Below are positions 1-14,030 of a DNA stretch of 64,000 nt, one piece after another. Source of the DNA: Mercenaria mercenaria. Its lineage: Eukaryota; Mollusca; Bivalvia; Venerida; Veneridae. The position numbers and the translations under genes were made by a program. The stretch is taken from contig NC_069378.1 in NCBI RefSeq assembly GCF_021730395.1, positions 27,116,001 to 27,180,000 on the forward strand. Direction: 5' to 3'. The notes beneath the pieces were generated by a model. That model did not search any database and was not told the origin of the DNA. It was given only the letters and a program-made list of their open reading frames with translations. The stretch's first letter is position 1; each line of letters starts with the position of its first letter.

Positions 1-815
1 AACGATTCTTCAGTCCAAGCAATAGCTCGTAAACAATTTTTTTTTTCTCGTCATCACTGTCCTCTTTTCAGATCACAGTCGTCTTTGCCTGAATGCCCCC
101 TTCCCCACCCTGCCCCACCACCACAAGTACAAGACAGCCTTATTAGAAATAACACAATTTTCCCATATTCGATGGCACATATTCCTAAACAGCCTCCAAA
201 AACTTGTACTTTAATGTCCTTAAGCTGATGATTGTCAGCAACTTTATTGCCTTATTTTAGAACAAAACACGGAAAACCATTTCGGAAGAAAATTCTTCTT
301 TTTGTCTGACATCTATCTTTATGTCAGTAAACGGATTTTAAGTAATGGGGTCATGCAAGTGATGGACGCAATAACATCACGTGTTGCCGTTCGAGGTTGT
401 TTGGATGTTTTCGGAATTAATAAGATACTTATATTGCACTTTAAACCCATTATCATGACGCATATGTGGTAATCAGCTTAAAGAAATGTTATCTTCAGGT
501 TTATAAATACCAAATGGTCATACGCGTTTCGCGGATAAAACTATGATTTTTTTTTCAAACCAAAGTACATCTGTCTATAATCTATTGCAATGGTAAAAAC
601 AGTTCAAAGGCATAAATTTTGAAATTCTATGTTAGACTTCAATAAGTTTGATCATAATTTGAGCAACCCTCGTATTTTCAAATGTTAATGAAATAAATAC
701 ATCTAACTTACAAATGTGGGTCTCAAAAAACTGATTTGTCACCTGTAGCAACGTGTGTTACTGCACGTTAGGTAAATTGTATAACGTGATTATTGAAGAG
801 TGCTTGATATATATC
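1..815. other. No gene seen
   Basis: AT-rich sequence with no open frame of note and no repeat recognised. Confidence 0.6.
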
Positions 816-820
816 TTTAA

Positions 821-991
821 CTCTTATCCTCCTAAATTTCTAAAATGAACTTGTCCATTTTTCAATTTGGACAGTACCATTAACTGTTAAAAGGGGTATT
901 TACCAGAAAGACATTGACTGAATGGCGAACAGTGCAGACCTTGACCAGACTGCGCGCAAAGGCAAAATCAATCGTGTTCAACGTGATAAGG
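821..991. mobile_element. Family B MITE-like element
   Basis: Ends CTCTTATCC and GTGATAAGG form terminal inverted repeats. TTTAA at 816-820 is repeated at 992-996 (5-bp target duplication). Internal landmarks are TCAATTTGGACAGTACCATT and GAATGGCGAACAGTGCAGAC, shared with the other copies. No coding capacity. Confidence 0.8.
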
Positions 992-996
992 TTTAA

Positions 997-1796
997 TTTG
1001 TCTCATACGTACTGAATGTTATGGAAATTGTAATATGTATACATAAGATGGACAATGAATCCGATATTTCAAACAAATTATATCAATCATCATGCATTAT
1101 TAATCGTCACACAAACATGACACATTAAAGGTCAAGTATACAGAATACTTTATCAGAAAAAATAAACTACTTGTTTATCTTGCGATAAGACGTTTTTGTA
1201 ATTAACAGTATTTTTGAAGAAAAACATCATCAAATTTCTTTGACAGGTGATGGAGAGTTCTCGTTTTTGATGATTATTTTCTATTTAAAGGAAGAGGAAG
1301 ATGGCATGTTACATACTGAATTATTGTGATTATATTTCTTGGCAATATTTGTCGCTGGATGAAAAATTGACCGTACTACTTGGCGTGATTGACAAATTGC
1401 GTGTATTATAAATATTTGTATTGAATTTCTATAGCTGCTCTGAATAAAAGACGCTATAAAACGATTGGTTTTCTTTTATGAAACAGTGTGTATATTTGTA
1501 TATCTTTTGAACAGATGAACTGGCATATATTAGCAGTTAAACAACATTTCTTGTTGTAGATGTTATTCATTAAGATGTGAACAAATCTTAATTTGGGAAA
1601 TGCATCATAACCATCAAGTTACCATATACATGTATTTGTTTTAGAAGCTCTTAAAGATAACATGTATTCAAGTAACAGAGCGCGATTGTCGGAAAACTCG
1701 GCTTTTGTAATCATTCGAAGCGCAGATTTTCATTTAATGCAATTTATAATCGTAATATATTACATATGATAAGCATTTAGCGGAAATTGAATCGAT
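997..1796. other. No gene seen
   Basis: AT-rich non-coding sequence with stops in all frames. Confidence 0.6.
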
Positions 1797-2160
1797 TTTA
1801 CTGAGAAATAGTATTTGTTTATTTTGATAATTTATAACATCAACCAAACTAACATGGAAGCTGAAATTAAAATATTATAATTCTTCTGCATGACCACGTG
1901 ATCTTATCATGTCACCGAACACACTTTTAGAGTACACATAAAATGCGGTTGAAGGTACATAATAAGTGCAGTTATAATTTTACTGAGAAGTAATATTTAT
2001 TTATATTGATAATTGATTACGTCAACAAAACTTACATGGAAGCTGAAACTAAATTATGATTATACAACTACAACACTACGTGATCTTATCATGTGACCGA
2101 ACACACTTTTAGAGTAGACACAAAAATTCAGTCGACGGTACATAGTAAGTGCGGTTATAT
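1797..2160 (+). repeat. ~180-bp tandem duplication, 2 units
   Basis: Unit 1 (1797-1976) and unit 2 (1977-2160) share TTTACTGAGAA, AACATGGAAGCTGAAA or its variant, CGTGATCTTATCATGT, and GAACACACTTTTAGAGTA in order. Confidence 0.85.
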
Positions 2161-3532
2161 ACAGAAAGGTATCAAACCTTGAATGTGGTCAAGCAGCCAT
2201 AGATTAAAATTGACCATAGAAATAGAAAGCCCACAGGTCATCCAACACAAAACATATGCAAATGATGCAGGTCCTGTTCGTGGACAGTAGTGGAACGCAT
2301 ATTACTTTCCTTACCCTTGTTTGATTTATTAATTCTACTGCACTGGACCTCATGTGGTTATTAGGGTATTATGCAGAAGCCTGCACATAAACGAAGAGAG
2401 CCTGTAAATAATTGATTAACAAATTAACATGAAATCAGAACTCACTAGAAAAATGTGAAGTGTTCGCTGACATTCAGTACGTTTTCATATGCAAATAAGA
2501 TCATTTTGTGATATGAGCCCATATATACATACATATTACATGAGTAATAAACTAACACTTAATACGCAAGCTGTAAACATTTACGACTAAATTTTGGTCT
2601 TATTTGTTAGTTTAATCATATTTTATAGTAATTATCACACAAGACATTATGGTAAATGTACATCAAGACAATAATATACAGATACATATGTAAATATACA
2701 TACAACAGCAAGCTATCATTACATCAAGACATATATAATGCTACTGTACATATAAGAAATATTCGGTAACTTTGCAAAGGTGCGATTATACAAAAGGGTT
2801 GGACCACAAGATTTGCCAGCATTAGAAATCGGTCCGTACCTGGCCGTCAAATTAATGTTAGATTAAACTAACAGATCAAATAGATTAAACTGGCAGATTT
2901 TTGTTTTGACTAGAATGAAAAAAAAAATATATGCTTAACAAAAATGTAATTTTCAGATATAAATTTACTTATATAGTAGAAGAGTTAAGATAGTAAATTG
3001 AATTGAAGAAAAGCGGGGAAAAATATCGAAAAAAAAACACAGTCAAGTGCAAAATCAATCAGTGCACCCTCATCGCATTCGCTGCCTAATTCCCAAACCC
3101 AGCCCATCCCAGAGGTTTCAAATCAGATATATAGTCAAACGATCAGGAGGCAGTGTTAGAGAAACGATGTGTATTTTTTATATAAGTTTGTACTTCTAAA
3201 AACAAAGATTTGTTCTTCTCATTAGTTAGTGAATCAATTCCGTGAAGTAATTTGTGAGTATTAAGAGGAAGAAATCTTCGAGTATTAATAAATAGCAATC
3301 AACGAACATTTGCGTAATGGCTACATTTAAAAAAGATGTTTTGCATCTTACATACCATGTCCATAAAAGCAATCGGGATAGTCTCCTAAATGCTTATAAA
3401 ATAGATCATTGTTTAAGTTGCTGCATCGGTTTCTAGTACGGGTTTGAACTACATTATAGAATCGTTCTCCTATTAGATAAAAAGACGGAACAATTGCAGA
3501 TTTAAATTTACTCTTCAATTTGCGCAAGAGAT
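2161..3532. other. No gene seen
   Basis: AT-rich sequence with scattered TACATA-rich stretches (2520-2760). No exon or repeat family recognised. Confidence 0.6.
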
Positions 3533-5884
3533 AGTCTAAACGTTTTCAGGATGTGCTATTAGAAAGGATTGATTTTATGGCCAAGTGGTTTACATTTATT
3601 GGCTCTAACGACTGATGCCAATCTAACTACCTTCAAGCTATTCATATACTCTCAAGCTATGTCTGAATTAATTGAAATAGTAGACTATCAATGATAGGCT
3701 TTCTGACCAATTTTGTCATTGGAATGATTTAAATGTCTGCATATAGACAGAATTCTGAATGAACCAATTCTGTGTTATGTTGAATTCGATAGTTTTAGAC
3801 ACACTATCGTGCCTTTTCGCACAACAAAAAGATTCAGGATTTATTCATAATGTGTTAAATTAACGATTATATTCATTCAAACATCTTCCATAGATATTTA
3901 ACAAGAATTCTTTGATTTACCCTTTAAAAACTGCTTCATATATTTTTTACAGCTTACTTATGGCATAAAAAATAAATTTTTACAAGCTGATAATAAAGTT
4001 GAAAACAATAATGTTATAAATAAAGTAATTTCATCCCAGGCCGTAGGCCGAGGCCCAATACGACTGCCAGATGACAACTAACTAGGCTAATATGAAATCG
4101 CTTCATTAATTACGACATTATTATTCAACTTTCGATTACTGGCGGTAGCACCATAAGAACAATATGAGTTATCTTACAGCAGTTATGCACGTTCATATCA
4201 AACATTTTGTTTTAAGAATCATAGTTTTAGCCAGAAAAACAGAATGAGTTGTATGTAGGTACGTATGAATAATTGTGTGAGGTATTGTGATGCCTCTTCA
4301 TCATCAGCATAACACTTCCCTTATTTATTTTCTCTAGCCAGTATTATAATGTCATTTGAGCTGTGATAGAAACTGCTTTTAGTGTCATTTCTTTGTAGGC
4401 TGCAGGCAACGAAACACAAAATTGTACGCATATGTGTTGATCAAGATAATACAACCAACAAATCACATATTATACACCTTGCATAGTTTTATTCTTATCC
4501 GAAATTGTTTAAAATTGACATTCGTGTTTGCAACCAATTATTCATCCACTTTCCAGCTTTTATCAGAATTGCTTTTATCATTGCACAAATAATCCACACT
4601 ATCTAAATGTCTGTTTAAGATAAGTCTCAACCTTTTAACTGATACGAGTTTCGCATATTTTCTCAATATTTTCCTTGAAATTTGTCCGAACTTCTCACAG
4701 GAACTTGTACACAATAACGAATAAGCAGAAAGTATCGTTATAATCTACGAAGAGGTGTACATCAACATTGTACGTCTGCTCAGTCTTACTTTGTTATTAC
4801 ATTAACATAATAGATATATGTCAAAAATATGAAAACTATTGTAATGTTTGATTTTTATGTAAAACAAAATGGCGTCATTTAAACATCTGACGGAAATGAT
4901 TGGCCCTCTCTTTTGCACCAGTCAAAATGCTTGAATTCCGTATTAGCCCTGTTTTTCGTATTGACCTTGTTTTTCTCATATTGGCTCAGTTATCCTTTGT
5001 ATTACCTCTACCTATTTCATATGATATGCGTAAATGATCTTATACAGTGTGTAATATTGTAAAGTAGAATAATGACAGTAAGTATTTCATAGTGAAGATA
5101 ATACAGGTATGTCACAATATAACAAGTTTAATAATACAGGACAGTTAGGATTAGTAAAAGCGAAATTATATTGATCTCTATTTCCTATGCCTAGGTATAA
5201 TGATACATTATTTATACGTTATCATACCGTCTGGATCATTCTGAGTTTATTGCATCTACATGTATCCATATATTTATAACAATACACAACACTATTCCCA
5301 AAATAGACTGTAAGAAAGAGCAGTACTCGCAGGTGAACAGAAAGAAGTGATATAAATTTAAAAACCCAATCTATTAATTCCAAATCATTTATTTAGAAAT
5401 AAATTGGACTGCCGTTTGCAAGTGTTTGATACCTTCTGCTTTCATAGATAGGGCAATATGCAAATATACAAATCGTCAACAATTACATAAAGATCTATTT
5501 TCTAAAGACTGTACCTATTTTCATTATGCATTAAATCTATTTAAAGTACCTCTTTCTTTAACTTTGAGCTAATTTTATACTGACAAGTTACTAGAACAGT
5601 CACCCAGTACATATTTAGTTAAATAGAAAAATGCGAAAATATTGAGTTCAGCAGCATTTAAATGCATGTTGGCAAATAATTAATATTTTCAATATCCGAT
5701 TGAAACATTTGTCTTGATATTCTCTATGCAGTCACACTAGACATATTCTCCTATTATTTTAAGCCTTATCCTTTCAACTTTGATATCTAAATTTTACGAA
5801 AACGCACTAACCATTCAAGAAATCTAACAACAACAGTTTTTATCAAACTGTCAGACGGATCCAATCCTAAGTCTCGTTTAGAAT
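3533..5884 (+). repeat. Tandem duplication, unit 1 (2.35 kb)
   Basis: Matches 6501-8826 in the same order almost throughout. Examples are GCTATTAGAAAGGATTGATT at 3556 against GCTATTAGAGAGGATTGATT at 6523, and TCCAATCCTAAGTCTCGTTT against TCCACCTCTAAGTCTCGTTT at the far end. It contains a short palindrome (GGCCGTAGGCCGAGGCC, near 4040). No protein gene is recognisable in either unit. Confidence 0.9.
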
Positions 5885-6500
5885 TACTTATGAATGCAAA
5901 AGACGTAAGAAATAGGAATAGCCAGCAGTTTTTCTTCTGTCTCGGTCATAATTCGAAACCGCCACGACGAGGAGGCAGTAGATGGCGCTAACAAATCCGT
6001 TTATCGTTACAATCATATCTTTACATCTTGCACTGAACTAATTGCCATTACATTAAATTGATGACAGAAGAATATCAAAAATAAGGCTAGAGATACGTTT
6101 TAAGGATTCAACACTGCATAATAGCACCGTTCAGTGGTTAGCCAGATTTTCTAACAAAATGTTTTTTATAAATACTGCACATATTTTGTGAAGTATATTT
6201 TAGCCTCTTAGTGTGGCTGTGGAATAACCGTCCAAAGGCCCTACACAAAATATTTCAACATTTTAAGAGAGATATGGTATTGTACTTATTAAATCCGCTG
6301 ATGCGAAAGTGGCACCATTGAGTGATCAACTAGAATTGATAAATCTCAAACACGGCATTCTGTGTACATAACAATAGAGATGCCTTCTATACTTGCAAAA
6401 GTCTGTTGAGATCAAATAATCTGTAATTATAATGTTAATTTCTGTCTTCATACTGACACTGATATTTTCTCAGAAAACCATTTTCTATCTAGGCGTGAGG
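5885..6500. other. Spacer between tandem duplicates
   Basis: Unique to this side of the duplication: not repeated after unit 2. No gene seen. Confidence 0.6.
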
Positions 6501-8826
6501 AAGTTTAAACTTTTTCAGAAAGTGCTATTAGAGAGGATTGATTTTATGGCCAGGTGCTTTACACTTTTTGACTCTAACGACTGATGTCAGTCTAGCTTCC
6601 TTCAAGCTATTCATGTACTCTCAAGCTATGTCTGAATTAATTGAAATAGTAGAGTATCAATGATAGGCTTTCTGACCAATTCTATCATTGGAATGATATA
6701 AATGTCTGCATATAAACAGAATTCTAAATGAACCAATTCTGTGTTCTGTTGAATTCGATAGCTTTTAAACACAATATCGTGCCTTTTTGCACAACAAAAA
6801 GATTTAGGATTTATTCATAATGTGTTTGATTAACAATTATATTCATTCAAACATCTTCCATAGATATTTAACAAGAATTGTTTGATTTACCCTTAAAAAC
6901 TGCTTCATACATTTTTGACAGCTTACTTCTGGCACAAAATATAATTTCTAACAAGCCGATAATAAAATGGAATACAATAATGTTATTAATCAAATAATTT
7001 CATCCCCAGGCCTTAGGCCGAGGCCAAATACGACAGCCCGAGGACAAATAACTAGGCTAATATGAAATCACTTGATTAATTACGACATTATTATTCAACT
7101 TTCGATTACTGGCGGTAGCACCATAAGAACAATTTGAGTTATCTTACAGCAGTTATGCACGTTCAGATCAAACATTTTGTTTTAAGCATCATCGTTTTAG
7201 CCAGTAAAACAGAATGAGTTGTATGTAGGTACGTATGAATAATTGTGTGAGGTATTGTGATGCCTCTTCATAATCAGCACAAAACTTCCCTTATTTATTT
7301 TCTCTAGCCAGTATTATAATGTCATTTGAGCTGTGATAGAAACTGCTTTTAATGTCATTTCTTTGTAGGCTGCTGGCAACGAAACACAAAATTGTACGCA
7401 TATGTGTTGATCAAGAAAATACAACCAACCAATCACATATTATACACCTCGCATCGTTTTATTCTTATCCGAAATTGTTTAAAGTTGACATTAGTGTTTG
7501 CAACCAATTATTCATCCACTTTCCATCTTTTATCAGAATTGCTTTTATCATTGCACAAATAATCCGCACTATCTAAATGTCTGTTAAAGATAAGTCTCAA
7601 CCTTTTAATCAATCCGAGTTTCGCATATTTTCTCAATATTTTCTTTGAAAATTGTCCGAACGTCTGACAGGAACTTGTACACAATAACGTATAAGCAGAA
7701 AGTATCGTTATAATCGACGAAGAGGTACACATGAACATCGTACGTCTGCTCAGTCTTACTTGGTTATTACATGAACATGTTAGATAATATTTTTGTCAAA
7801 CAAATGAAAACTATTGTAATGTATGTTTTTTTATTTAAAACAAAATTGCGTCTTTTAAAGATCTGACGGAAGTGACTTCTCCGTATTAGCCCTCTCTTTT
7901 GAACCAAACAAAATGCTTGAATTCCGTATTGGCCCTGTGTTTTTCGTATTGGCTCTGTTTTTCTCGAATTGGCTTAGTTATGCTTTGTATTACCTCCACC
8001 TATTTCATATGGTATGCGTAAATGATATGCCAATTGATCTAATACAGTATGAAATATTGTAATTGGATTATAACAGTAAGTATTTCATAGTGAAGATAAT
8101 ACAGTTTTGATTATATCAGAATGTCACAATAGAACAATTGTAATAACACAGGACAGTTAGGATTAGTAAAAGCGAAATTATATTGGTCTCTATATCCTGT
8201 GCCTACGTATAATGATACATTATCTTTACGTTATCATATAGTCCTGGTTATTCTGATTTTGTTGCATCTACACTATTCCTAAACTAGACTGTGAAAAAGA
8301 TCAGTACTTGCAGGTGAACAGAAAGAAGTGATACAAATTTAAAAACAAAACTATTGTTTCAAAATCAGTCATTAAGACTTAAATCGCAAGTGTTTGATAT
8401 CGTCTGCTTTCATAAATAGGGCAATATGCAATTATACAAATCGTCAACAATTACATAACAGATCAATTTTCTAAAGACTGTGACAATTTTCATTTTGAAT
8501 CAAATCTTATGAAATTACACCTTTCTATAATTGCGAGCTCATTTTGTACTGAAAAGTTACAAGGACAGTCATCGAACACATATTTAATTAAATAGAAAAA
8601 TGCGAAACATTGAGATCAGCAGCATTTAATGCATGTTGGCAAATATTTAATATTAAAACAATTGTCTTGATAATTATTCTCTATGCAGTCACACCAGTCA
8701 TACTCTCCGTATCCTTTTAAATCTGATATCTAAATTTTAAGAAAACGCACTTATCATTCAAAAAATCTAACAAGGAACATTTTGTATGAAACAGTCGGAC
8801 GGATCCACCTCTAAGTCTCGTTTAAA
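6501..8826 (+). repeat. Tandem duplication, unit 2 (2.33 kb)
   Basis: Second copy of 3533-5884, separated from it by about 615 bp of unrelated DNA. Small indels and scattered substitutions throughout. Short open frames near 7352-7738 are not preserved as open in unit 1, which argues against coding. Confidence 0.9.
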
Positions 8827-9368
8827 AATCGGGGTTAAATCAAATTCTACATTCAATAAAAAAAAATAATGCGAATGTGCATAACTACCTTAATTTGTCT
8901 TTTTCAATCATGCCTATTAAATCAGATTTTATACTTCAAATATAGAAGCAACAAATCAGCAAAGCTAAATGAAATGCCAGCTATGAAGAAGCTTAGTGGC
9001 TGATAAATGGACGGAGGCGTGATATATTTAGATAACAACATTTGACGTTAAAACGAGCATTTGACAGAAAAAAGTTGATGTGTCCCGTTTCCTCGTAAAT
9101 GTCTTAGCAGGAAGAAGTTTACTCCTGATACAAACTTCCTTAGAGCATCATCAGTCTTTTTTATCTGACGTCATCGAGTGCCGAGTACAAAGGCTCATTT
9201 CGTTCGGAAGTTCCATCGTTAGTTCCTCCGAAGAATGGACATTTAAAACACATTTATTTCATAGGATATAACTTGAAGATATTCTTAAAAATGTGCCGTT
9301 AGTTCAATTTTAACACAAATCTATCTTATTCTTGTTTGACCTACATTCTAAGAATAGCTAAATAGTTC
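8827..9368. other. No supported gene
   Basis: A 63-codon frame at 9080-9271 starts on TTG and has no recognisable domain, although its end (FKTHLF) faintly recalls a LINE C-terminus. Otherwise empty. Confidence 0.5.
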
Positions 9369-9589
9369 GAGCCGCAACATAGTGGTTTTGCGAACAGCAT
9401 GGATCCAGACCAGCCTGCGCACCCGCGCAGTCTGGTCAGGATCAATGCTGTTCGCTAACGGTTTCTCTAATTGCAATATGCTTTGAAAGCGAACAGCATG
9501 GATCCTGACTAGACTGCGCGGTTGCGCATGCTGGTCTGGATCCATGCTGGTCGCAAAGCCACTATGTTGGTTTTCTCATGGTGCGTCTC
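9369..9589. mobile_element. Family A palindromic foldback element, copy 1
   Basis: The two arms are near-perfect mirror images. CATGGATCCAGACCAGCCTG in the left arm returns as the reverse in TGGTCTGGATCCATGCTGG. The whole ~220 bp would fold as one hairpin with a short loop near 9465. It is the most diverged of three copies, with a shorter left end. Non-coding; transposon-like. Confidence 0.85.
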
Positions 9590-12299
9590 ACTTAAAATGA
9601 TGTTCATGAAACATCTTACTCCTAACACTAAATTTAGACCTATGTATGCTTCATGAAACGGGCCCCAGCTTGTTTTCTCTAATATAATATTTAAAACAAA
9701 TCAGGTTAAAGTATTTATTCCAAGACATTGTGAGACATGAAATAAAATGCAGACTTTTTATCAAATCTGACTGTGGCATTTTTGTGTGATATGCGTCTAG
9801 CTATTTTATTTCTAAGTTGTCGCTTGCTTTTATATTTTGCTATTTACGTTTTACGTTATTGCGTCTTGCTTGAACCTACATCGTATGTGAATATTATTCA
9901 AAATACAGTTAGCTCCGTTTCTTTAAGTTAAACTTTGCTCGACATTTTGCCTTCATAAATTGATTTTAATGTATTTTTCTACTCTGCATAACATTTTGGC
10001 TGTAGTCAATTTTTTCCGTAATCTGGAACAAAGCTTCCGTGTTTCCTCGTGTCGTGATTTTAAATTCATATAACTTGCATGAAATTAGCCAGAGTAGCCA
10101 GAGTAGCCGGGGTTAGGGTTAGGGTAAGGGTTGGTTTGTGGCTACTCTGGCTGTTCTGGTTTCTCTGGCTAAATTCCCACACATATTCATATATTACTTA
10201 AATTTCAATTCTTTAATCATGCATGCTGCCAAAATACGAACTCTAACTAATATACTGATATAAGTAGTGAGTTTACATTGTAACAGTTTGAAAAAGAATT
10301 AAGTATCTGTTCGACAAGTAGAAAATAATGGAATGCCACTTTGTGTGGGTATCCTTTACATCAATTTTTGCAGCACATATCTTTATTAAAAACCTGATAT
10401 TCATCCATATTTCCCTAAATCAGATGACATGACTCTTCTAGTAAATACTAAAAGCTGACGACGAGGAACCTACGCCATTTGTTTTATTGCCTGCATGCAC
10501 GAAATGTCATATAAAGAAAATTTGAAGATGATATAGTAATCTGAATATTACGAATAATATTTCATGTAATATCTGCTCATGGACCATTCCTAGAAACGTA
10601 ATGTTTAGACTAGTTTATTAAAATGATATACAAAATGAAATGACAGTGAGTTACTTCCGCGCATTTGTTGAAGTGGCTTAGAGAGAAGCAATTATCTATC
10701 ACGCTATTACCGGAAATTCATAGTCTACATTCCACTTATCAAACACGAAAACAAAAGCAATTTTAGTGTATCAGTCAACATTCAGCAAATGATAATTATT
10801 CGGTACATGTATCAAATAAGTTAAAAATCGGTCAGCCGGGTATTGAAACCACAGCCGTGTCGGAGAAGTTTTCAAAACACGAGGTTTTATAGATCTTTCT
10901 ATTGACATATCTCAAGCCCTTATCACCACAACTTAACTGGAATTGTAGATTTGTTTCAGGCTGTTTATCTACATCTAAGTACTTATTCATCACTGGATAT
11001 ATACCAGAATGTTACAGTGACGCCATATAATAATTACGTTCAAGTATAAACAGTTGATGCTTTTCTGGAACTGTATATGATGAATTTAGTGAGCTTTAGC
11101 ATAACTCGAGAGTAAATAATGCAGTCAAATTATAAAGTAAAAGTAGAATAAATATGTGCATGAGTGGACGATATGAGATAACAATATTTGACGATGGTAT
11201 TTCATTTGGAATGGTTAGAAAAATATGTATATCAGGTTATACATCCTTTGTGTACTTTAAAGGCAATATATAGCACATGCATGCATTTGTATTGCACAGT
11301 AGTCGCTACATACTTTAAATTTGTGACGTTTGAAAATATCTTCAGGTTTCATATGTATATAAACGTTGAACAGTTAACGTTAAAATGTGTTGTTCAGTTG
11401 TTTAGAACTTTCTCTTTATTTTTCATTCTAAGTAACAACAATACATTTATTTTGTGTGTTGAGTATATACTGCTAATTAAAAGTTCGTGTGTAATATGAT
11501 AAAATAATGAAAACTTCATTTCATAATAAGATGTTAGTCCTTTATGTAAATTTCTTTTTAATTGCACGTTTGGTTAATTGGAAGTGACGGCGTAACGTCA
11601 TTTATTCGGAAAACAGAATAATGCAGGTAATCCATTAAGTGGTTAATAGTCACCGCTTCTGTCTGTCTTATGTTAGTTTATCAAACTGTCTTATGTTAGT
11701 TTTCAAAGTTAATATATTTTGATGTAAAATAATTAAAGCTAGTAATACACAATAAGCAGCAATGTAATGGCTCAAATTGACATTTGAAAAGAAGGTTTTA
11801 TCAAATTCTGTGACTTTATGGTACAGTATAAATGAAGTGTTATCGAAAAAAAGGATCACTTTAAGATGTTCTGAGGCATAAAATACGATATTATCAATCA
11901 CAAAAAGCTTGCATTACATTTGACATATAATGAGCTTTGAATTAGACAGAACCTTGAAATGCAAACATAAACTTAGAACTTAATAGCAAAGGCAATGAAT
12001 AAATTTACCAAAATCTCACACGTCTTCTGTTTCATTATTCCTTTTTTAACCTAAAACTTTTCAGATGACATGACTCTTGTGCATTAAAAAGTAAAAACTT
12101 GATAAATTACAATGTAACACTAGCTGAATTCTGATCAAACAATCTGTTTTTCGTGTTTTGTTGCACGGTATTTCATTGAAACAAACAGTTTGAGGTGATT
12201 GAATTTATTCCCTATCAGTATATTTCGTGCACTCTTTTCATTCATCGTTCCAATTAAAGACTTTTTGTGTTAGTTTCTTAATAAGAAATAAAACTGACT
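9590..12299. other. No gene seen apart from the telomere-motif hairpin
   Basis: AT-rich. The 103-codon frame at 11188-11499 is low-complexity hydrophobic translation without a supported start, and is not called. Confidence 0.55.
10081..10175. repeat. Telomere-motif hairpin
   Basis: An inverted repeat (TAGCCAGAGTAGCCAGAGTA on the left; GGCTACTCTGGCTGTTCTGG and TCTCTGGCTAAATT on the right) encloses GGGGTTAGGGTTAGGGTAAG, about four telomere-like TTAGGG units. No gene. Confidence 0.8.
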
Positions 12300-12655
12300 T
12301 GCCAATTCCTTCTGCGCGTTAGTTGATCTGCACTTCTGCACTTTTATTAAACTATCATTCAACATTTGTGTTGAACTGTCCTTCTGTGCATGTGTCGCGC
12401 TGTTCTTGCGCAGTTGTTTTGAAAGGTCCTTCTCCGCTTATGTTGAACTGTCCTGCACTTAGACTTAAATTATTGTGTCAGCGATGTAAAGGTGATACGA
12501 TGCTCTGCTGCAATAGACCATTGTGTCAGTGATCTTAAAGTCATATGTTGCTATGTAACAATATACCATTGTCTCAGCGATGCAAGAGTGCTACGTTGTT
12601 CTGTTACAATAGTCCTTTTTTCAGCGAACGAAAGGTGATATGTTGCTCTGTCAGA
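12300..12655 (+). repeat. Two adjoining degenerate tandem arrays
   Basis: 12330-12455 has ~30-bp units around GTTGAACTGTCCTTCTGTGC. 12465-12655 has ~62-bp units around TTGTGTCAGCGATGTAAAGG and a GCTCTGCTGCAATAG variant. Open frames across these (12323-12532, 12640-12825) are repeat artefacts. Confidence 0.7.
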
Positions 12656-12800
12656 GTTATACCTCTAAATCGTTTTCAAAAAGGTGTTATGATATGGCTT
12701 GTATGAACGTATTAGTTTTACGTGAAAGACAAGTAAGTCGTGTCATAGGCCCTATTTGTTTTATTTTTTGTAATCATTTCATTTTTTTGCAGTGTCTTAA

Positions 12801-12960
12801 CCATTATTATGCTGGACAGGAATGATTCTACCTTTGCGTCCAGTCTGATCATGATCTGCACTGTTTGCCATTCAATCAGTGTTTTGGTAAGCAGCACATT
12901 TTACAGTTAATGGTTCTGTCCATATTGAAAGATGGACATATAAATTTAGCAGGGTAAGGG
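12801..12960. mobile_element. Family B MITE-like element, reversed
   Basis: Reverse-oriented copy. ATTTAGCAGGGTAAGGG is at the right end, and TCCATATTGAAAGATGGAC and CTGATCATGATCTGCACTGT are inside. TTAA flanks both ends (12797-12800 and 12961-12964). Confidence 0.75.
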
Positions 12961-13795
12961 TTAAGGACATTTGCAGTGTCTTAAATATATTTCCCATTCA
13001 TATAACTGGGTTCTTCTTAGGAAATCAGATAATGTCAGTCCATCTGTAAATTCTATATTCCTTTGTCACTTTATGTACATGCGAAACAGACATTTTTCAC
13101 GTACGAAAGCTTTCTAATTAAAGGGACAATGTCATTTCCTGAAATATTGCATGAGAATCCCCACCCACACCAAAACATTTAGCATTTTAGCAAACACAAT
13201 ATAAAAGACCTAACAATATTTATTATTTTGGCGGGAACGGTCTATAATTTTGATGATAACAGTAATTAGAATTAGGCTAAAGGGGCACTTGCCATTAATT
13301 CTGAGAAATTTCGACGCAGTTTCTGTCAGATTATAGTTATTACCGTGAAGAACATAACTCTTACTTAGAAAAGTATCATATTAATGTGACAAAATGATCA
13401 ATTAAGTAATTAACTCGTACTCTAAATGGTCAGCCATAAATGTGAATAATATTTACATTTATATATACACTGTGACTATGTGCTTCAATTCAAACGATTC
13501 GCGAAGCCGTTTGCTAACGGACACAAAATATGCACAAACATTGTATAGTTAACATACATTTGCTAAACATATTGTGTTAGTTTCCTTATCCATGCCGAAA
13601 GTATATAGTACTGTAAATGATGTTTGTCTCACTTTGTTATCCTGTAATTACTGTACAGATCAATTTGAGTATATAGTACAAATACCACTTCCAGCGACAA
13701 CATATATAAGTAGACTTAACTCCCATCTTCAAAACGTTGAAGGTGAATCAGTTTCAGAGTTCAGTTAATTCAAACATTTCATGTATTTTTTTTGT

Positions 13796-14030
13796 TTGGT
13801 CGCACCGACGCAATTATAGGTCATATGACGACTTTGATGGTTGAGGAAGACCCCAGGCGCCCGAGTGCAATATTTCATCACGAGCAGGCACTTGGGTAGA
13901 ACCACCGACCTTCCGTAAGCCAGCTGGATGGCTTCCTTACATGGAGAATTGAACGCCTCAATGGACCCACATCGGTAAGAGGCAAGTGATTTGAAGTCAG
14001 CGACCTTAACCACTCGGGCACGGAGGCCTC
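13796..14030 (-). repeat. tRNA-derived SINE, same family as 51828-52108
   Basis: On the minus strand the head reads CCGTGCCCGAGTGGTTAAGG (A box) followed by CGCTGACTTCAAATCACTTG. The B box is decayed (GGGTCCATTG). The body matches the other copy through GACCTATAATTG to the tail. Short open frames across it are SINE sequence, not genes. Confidence 0.8.

Noticed and set aside
7352-7738. Opposed frames in tandem unit 2
   Set aside because: The same region in unit 1 is not open, so there is no conservation of coding.
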